A stretch of DNA of 11,559 nucleotides from JAQBDA01 sp041301185. Its GTDB lineage: Bacteria > Chloroflexota > Anaerolineae > Anaerolineales > UBA4823. The stretch is taken from the NCBI GenBank assembly GCA_041301185.1, contig JBFYSV010000325.1, forward strand, positions 1 through 11,559, in the 5' to 3' direction. This document shows, in pieces, positions 8,366-11,559 of the stretch. The stretch's first letter is position 1; the number at the start of each line of letters is the position of its first letter. The notes below the pieces were generated by a model that saw nothing but the letters and a program-made list of their open reading frames with translations, did no database searches and was not told the origin of the DNA. Both the position numbers and the translations under genes were made by a program.

Positions 8366-9277
8366 TCAAGCTCCAAGCAAAGCCAGCAATGGGGTGATCG
8401 TGAGCGGGCTGAGCAGCGTGGTGAGCGCTACTGCCATCGTCACGAAGGCGGGCTGTGCATTGTATTCGGTGGCGACCATAGTCATCATGACTGCGGTTGG
8501 CATTGCAGACTCGGCGATCGCAGCCTGGAAGGAGGCCCCCTGCAAGCCGAACGCCAGCGCAATCGGTAGTACGATAACCGGGGCAGCCACCAGGCGCATG
8601 AAAGTGGCTCCCAGTAAGGTGAAGATATGCCTGTCCCCCTGGACATGATACAACTGGATACCCATTAATACAATCATCAATGGGATTGAGCCATCTGCCA
8701 GGATCGAAACCGTGCGCTGAAGTGGCCCGGGTAGCTGCCAGCCAGCCACATTGAAGACGATTGCCAGAACCAGCGCATAAACGGCAGGTGTCTTTAGCAG
8801 GTCAACCAGGGCTTTCTTAAGGTTCGCATTCCCCAGGCTGGCAATCACCAGGCCGACCGTATTGATCAGGATAATCGAGATGGCAAAATACACGCTGGCG
8901 TAAGCCAGAGCCTGCTCGCCGAAGGCGAACAGGTTGAGCGATAGTCCATAATTGCCTGCGTTTCCAAACATAACCACCAGCAGAAGGGCGGAAATCATTT
9001 TATTATCGTAGTGCAAGATACGAGCCAAAACCCAGGTCACACCACCTAATGCCAGCACACTCACGACCGCAAAGCCGCCCATGCGGAAGATATCCTGGTT
9101 GGCCAGCTGGCTGGTTGTCAGCAGCTCAAAAAGCAGGCAAGGTATAAATATTTTGAAAGCGATTTGGGAAATCGAACGCGGCTCAATGCCTGCGTATTTC
9201 GAGACCAGATAACCGGCTCCTGCCGCAAGCATGATGGGTAAGACATTATTCGCGAACAGGGAGAGCAGGTGGGTCAA
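8366..9277 (-). CDS. AEC (auxin efflux carrier) family transporter
   Basis: This 303-residue, very hydrophobic protein has about ten transmembrane segments in two halves joined by a more polar stretch near 149-160 (GNANLKKALVDLL). It is a typical length for the bacterial AEC family, which includes malate and other organic-acid carriers and resembles plant PIN proteins. The crossover-type motif NAGNYGL lies at 106-112, the second half starts with KTPAVYALVLAI (162-173), and AESAMPTAV (255-263) matches the polar break in the second half. The substrate cannot be read from the sequence. The start is TTG, supported by AAGGTG at 9285-9290 on the - strand, 7 bases upstream. The next ATG (residue 16) lies inside the first membrane helix and would damage it. 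A 29-base gap separates it from the HEAT gene, and its stop is one base from the protease ATG. Confidence 0.92.
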   Translation of the reverse strand: MTHLLSLFANNVLPIMLAAGAGYLVSKYAGIEPRSISQIAFKIFIPCLLFELLTTSQLANQDIFRMGGFAVVSVLALGGVTWVLARILHYDNKMISALLLVVMFGNAGNYGLSLNLFAFGEQALAYASVYFAISIILINTVGLVIASLGNANLKKALVDLLKTPAVYALVLAIVFNVAGWQLPGPLQRTVSILADGSIPLMIVLMGIQLYHVQGDRHIFTLLGATFMRLVAAPVIVLPIALAFGLQGASFQAAIAESAMPTAVMMTMVATEYNAQPAFVTMAVALTTLLSPLTITPLLALLGA

Positions 9278-9284
9278 GCGAAAG

Positions 9285-9290
9285 CACCTT
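9285..9290 (-). promoter_or_regulatory. Ribosome binding site deciding a TTG start of the AEC transporter
   Basis: AAGGTG on the - strand lies 7 bases before the TTG at 9275-9277 and matches the 3' part of the consensus AGGAGGTG. No ATG or GTG is available nearby that would keep the first membrane helix whole. Confidence 0.6.
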
Positions 9291-9306
9291 GTTTTAACCC
9301 CAGATT

Positions 9307-10386
9307 TTATTCCTCTTCTTCGTCCAGATCGTCCTCGAAATCATCCTCGAAATCATCCCCCTCGTCATCGTATTCGTCGCCTTCAGGGGGTAGCTCGAGC
9401 AGTGAAAATGCCTCTAAATCCTCGGTGAACATGAGGTTTTCGAGCGCCAGATCGATGAAATCGGTTTCATCCTCGTCTTCGGTTTCATCGTAAAGCTGCT
9501 CCAGGGCATCCTGGACACCTTCCCCGCCGATCTGGGAGAGTGACCAGACAGCTGCCATCCGGGTATCGCTATCGCTATCATCCAGCAAGTTCATCAGGGG
9601 TGTTAAAGCAGGTTTTAGCTCCAGCTCCCCGGCAGCTCGGGCAGCTTCGTAGCGCAGTTCCGAATCGTCGCTTTCCAGCAATTCGAGGATAGTCTTTCCC
9701 CAGCGTTGATTTGCTGTGCGCCCCATGGCAAAAACGGCACTCAACATCCAATCGCGCTTGCCGGTGCCAAAGGCAGATTCGATCAGGGCTAGGATTTCGC
9801 TGCGGCTCGAATAGCCCAGTGCTTCGAGCGCCCTGCGCCGTACCAGGCTGGTATCTGTGCTGCGGTAGATTACCAACAGGCGATCGACGATTTCGTTCAA
9901 GGTATTTTCAGGAAGCTCTTCGATCTCGCCCAGGTACACGTACATACCAAGGGCATGGGCGGAGGCTGCTCGCACCGCCGGATCTTCATCGTTTGCCAGC
10001 AGGTTCAGGTAAAGCGGTACCAGCTGAAGGCTTTCGTATTCCGCCAGGGCGCGGACCGATAGCTCGCGCACTCGGGGGTCGCTATCGCTAGCAGTTACGC
10101 GGCAAATCTCCTCAAATGAAAGGGTGTAGTTCGTTTCTCCAAGCTCATCGATATCTTCCAGGATCGCCTGGCGCCGGCGTGTGGATACTTGAGGCCAGGC
10201 TTGCTGAAAATCGATCAGGTCTTGGTCTTCCAGGTCTGAGAAACGATACAGGTTGCGCGGGTGAAACGGCTTGCCGTCATCGAGCAATTCTTCCAGCACT
10301 TGCGAGAAGGAGAGTACGGTTGTTTGACCAGGCGTAGGACCGGATGATTTGACTGATGGCTTTGATTTCCGCTGGTGGCTCATCAT
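9307..10386 (-). CDS. HEAT-repeat protein with a strongly acidic C-terminal tail
   Basis: This 359-residue protein has no signal peptide or membrane segment, so it should be cytoplasmic. A basic, disordered-looking start (1-20) precedes a helical region (25-95). At least six HEAT-type helical pairs follow, seen as DPRVRELSVRALAEY (103-117), DPAVRAASAHALG (135-147), SLVRRRALEALGY (180-192), DWMLSAVFAMGR (212-223), SELRYEAARAAGEL (242-255) and DTRMAAVWSLSQIG (274-287). HEAT arrays usually bind other proteins. The tail (335-359) is 19 acidic residues out of 25, partly built on a 12-base tandem repeat. The ATG abuts the TAG stop of the M50 protease gene with no spacer and no clear Shine-Dalgarno sequence, so translation should be coupled to it. 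A second ATG follows at once. The binding partner is unknown; the operon suggests a membrane-protein partner, which is inference. Confidence 0.88.
   Translation of the reverse strand: MMSHQRKSKPSVKSSGPTPGQTTVLSFSQVLEELLDDGKPFHPRNLYRFSDLEDQDLIDFQQAWPQVSTRRRQAILEDIDELGETNYTLSFEEICRVTASDSDPRVRELSVRALAEYESLQLVPLYLNLLANDEDPAVRAASAHALGMYVYLGEIEELPENTLNEIVDRLLVIYRSTDTSLVRRRALEALGYSSRSEILALIESAFGTGKRDWMLSAVFAMGRTANQRWGKTILELLESDDSELRYEAARAAGELELKPALTPLMNLLDDSDSDTRMAAVWSLSQIGGEGVQDALEQLYDETEDEDETDFIDLALENLMFTEDLEAFSLLELPPEGDEYDDEGDDFEDDFEDDLDEEEE
9332..9355 (-). repeat. Perfect 12-bp tandem duplication in the HEAT gene acidic tail
   Basis: The unit TCCTCGAAATCA (+ strand) occurs twice with no mismatch at 9332-9343 and 9344-9355. 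On the coding strand the two copies give the doubled residues DDFE-DDFE. A 12-base unit keeps frame, so copy number could change without breaking the gene. Confidence 0.85.
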
Positions 10387-11412
10387 CTACTTGGGTAATT
10401 GGATGGGATTGATAAAATCTTGGATATTGATATAGATCAGCAGGATGAGCAACATCGCAAAACCAACAAAATGGATCATGTTCTCGTACTGCGGGGGGAT
10501 ACGGCGGTGGATCAAGATCTCCGGTAGGGTTAGCAAGATACGCCCACCATCCAGGGCTGGGATCGGCAGAAGGTTGAAGATGCCCAGTGACATGGTGATG
10601 ATCATAAAGAAGTACAAGGGGTTACGCAGCTCCTGGTAGATATCAAACATGCCCTTATATCCCACCGGGCGACCCTCTTCTGGGCTGACCTCACCCTGGG
10701 CAATCCGGAAGGGTAAGGATAGCACCATCACCGTATATTCGTAAGCTGCATTGCTGCCGCGCGGGATCGCTTTCAGCCAGGTTGTCGGCTTGACGACGGT
10801 TTCCATTGAAATCCCGATCGCACCATCGGATGGGGGAGGGTTGCGCGGCACCAGGGAGGTCTCCCCGATTTGCTCGCCACGCTGGTAAGAAATGGCTGTG
10901 AGCAGTCCAAGATTGTTGTAAATCTGGTTATACAGCTCATTGGAGCTGTGAACTTCCTGTCCATTGACCGCTACGATGATATCTCCCACCAGCAAACCAG
11001 CCTGAGCAGCGGGTGAATTCGCGGAGATCTCTGCAATTTTGACTTTATCTGGCTCGCCCAGGTTGTAAACGATGATAATAGAGAGGATTATGCCCAACAT
11101 GATATTCATCAGGGGACCGGCGAAGAGCACCCCCAGTCTCACCCACGGGCTGGCAGCTGCCAACCCTCCCGGCACGCTGGGGTCATTCTCCCCTTTGGGC
11201 CGCACGAACCCGCCCAACGGAATCCAGTTCAGGGTGAACTTTGTCCCCCAGGCCTCGAATAATTTCACCGCCCGGGGGGGGAATCCAAAACCAAACTCCT
11301 CCACCTCTACTTTGAGCAATCTTGCAGCAATGAAGTGCCCTAACTCGTGGATGAAGATCAAGATGGCGATGCCACCGATAAATTGTATTAATTGAATGAC
11401 TACCTGACTCAT
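10387..11412 (-). CDS. rseP: Site-2 intramembrane zinc metalloprotease, M50 family (RseP/RasP type)
   Basis: This 341-residue polytopic membrane protease cuts substrates inside the membrane. In relatives it clips anti-sigma factors or remnant signal peptides after a first cut outside. The first helix holds the zinc motif HELGH (22-26). GGFVRPKGEND (67-77) fits the membrane-associated loop. A second helix lies at about 94-116. A single PDZ domain follows (about 119-205, with AGLLVGDIIVAVNG at 138-151). NLLPIPALDGGR (280-291) supplies the third zinc ligand, D288. The last helix is at about 314-331. It is shorter than the two-PDZ E. coli enzyme (about 450 residues), as is common outside Proteobacteria. 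ATG 11412 is the only sensible start; the nearest Shine-Dalgarno-like AGG is 14 or more bases away, so initiation may be weak. It heads the five-gene operon. No sigma or anti-sigma gene is visible nearby. Confidence 0.95.
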   Translation of the reverse strand: MSQVVIQLIQFIGGIAILIFIHELGHFIAARLLKVEVEEFGFGFPPRAVKLFEAWGTKFTLNWIPLGGFVRPKGENDPSVPGGLAAASPWVRLGVLFAGPLMNIMLGIILSIIIVYNLGEPDKVKIAEISANSPAAQAGLLVGDIIVAVNGQEVHSSNELYNQIYNNLGLLTAISYQRGEQIGETSLVPRNPPPSDGAIGISMETVVKPTTWLKAIPRGSNAAYEYTVMVLSLPFRIAQGEVSPEEGRPVGYKGMFDIYQELRNPLYFFMIITMSLGIFNLLPIPALDGGRILLTLPEILIHRRIPPQYENMIHFVGFAMLLILLIYINIQDFINPIQLPK

Positions 11413-11559
11413 GATTTTGACAGATTCCTGACCTCTATCGTTCGAATAATATCCGGATTTAATTTACCTGGATTATATCTCTTCATGGGTGAACTATCCA
11501 GTGATACCCGGCCTCTGGGAGTTGATTTCTAACACAATTCTAAACCAGGCGGGCTGCTC
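11413..11559. other. Leader and spacer upstream of rseP; end of any further gene not resolvable
   Basis: Apart from the promoter I see no gene. All three - strand frames entering from the right edge stop early (for example at 11540-11542), so a neighbouring gene may end just inside the window, but the few codons present do not identify it. Confidence 0.4.
11472..11500 (-). promoter_or_regulatory. Probable sigma-70-type promoter of the rseP operon
   Basis: On the - strand, TGGATA (11500-11495; four of six to TTGACA) is followed by exactly 17 bases and then a perfect TATAAT (11477-11472). Transcription would start near 11465, giving a leader of about 50 bases before the rseP ATG. No other gene start lies between. 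Confidence 0.55.

Noticed and set aside
8365..8376. TTG start at 8374-8376 for the metalloprotease, overlapping the transporter gene
   Set aside because: The GGAG at 8371-8374 would lie inside the gene, and it adds acidic residues before a signal peptide. ATG 8364 fits better.
7897..8397. Open + strand frame of 166 codons opposite the metalloprotease gene
   Set aside because: The opposite strand encodes a clear HELMH protease. This frame lacks a plausible start signal and any recognisable domain, so it is a shadow frame.
9711..10091. Open + strand frame of 126 codons opposite the HEAT gene
   Set aside because: Its composition is rich in Arg, Pro and Gly as expected of an antisense frame; the HEAT repeats on the other strand explain the openness.
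11529..11559. Tail of a dxr gene, which sometimes precedes rseP
   Set aside because: At most a few codons lie inside the window and they match nothing specific. The identity cannot be supported.

Overview
The window looks like chromosomal DNA of a free-living bacterium, probably Chloroflexota and perhaps class Anaerolineae. This is an inference from the flavour of the proteins: a very large SdrD-B/DUF11/GEVED surface protein with a plain C-terminal membrane anchor, a site-2 protease with one PDZ domain, and a membrane-anchored peptidase-MA-like protein. No rRNA or other marker gene is present to confirm it. I see no insertion sequence, CRISPR array, tRNA or phage gene.

Layout, left to right. 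(1) The 3' part of radC runs on the + strand off the left edge. (2) About 375 bases of AT-rich spacer follow, with two small inverted repeats and no convincing gene. (3) One + strand gene of 5.8 kb fills half the window. It encodes a secreted protein of about 1930 residues: signal peptide, a long N-terminal region I cannot name, a probable beta-sandwich, a DUF11-type domain, seven tandem SdrD-B-like calcium-loop modules, a GEVED-type domain and a C-terminal transmembrane helix. (4) A strong terminator hairpin closes it. (5) Five genes on the - strand converge on that terminator. In transcription order they are an M50 site-2 protease (RseP/RasP type), a HEAT-repeat protein with a very acidic tail, an AEC-family transporter, a membrane-anchored HExxH metalloprotease and an acylphosphatase.

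The five - strand genes very likely form one operon. The gaps between consecutive genes are 0, 29, 1 and 3 bases, and a good sigma-70-type promoter (TGGATA, 17 bases, TATAAT) lies about 60 bases before the first gene. The operon joins an intramembrane protease, a surface-tethered zinc protease and a soluble scaffold-like HEAT protein. This could be a small envelope-proteolysis module, but nothing in the sequence proves that they act together.

The most interesting items are the giant adhesin-like protein, with its unassigned N-terminal half and single CxxC-bearing module, and the protease/HEAT/transporter operon. Neither is clear evidence of a wholly new system.
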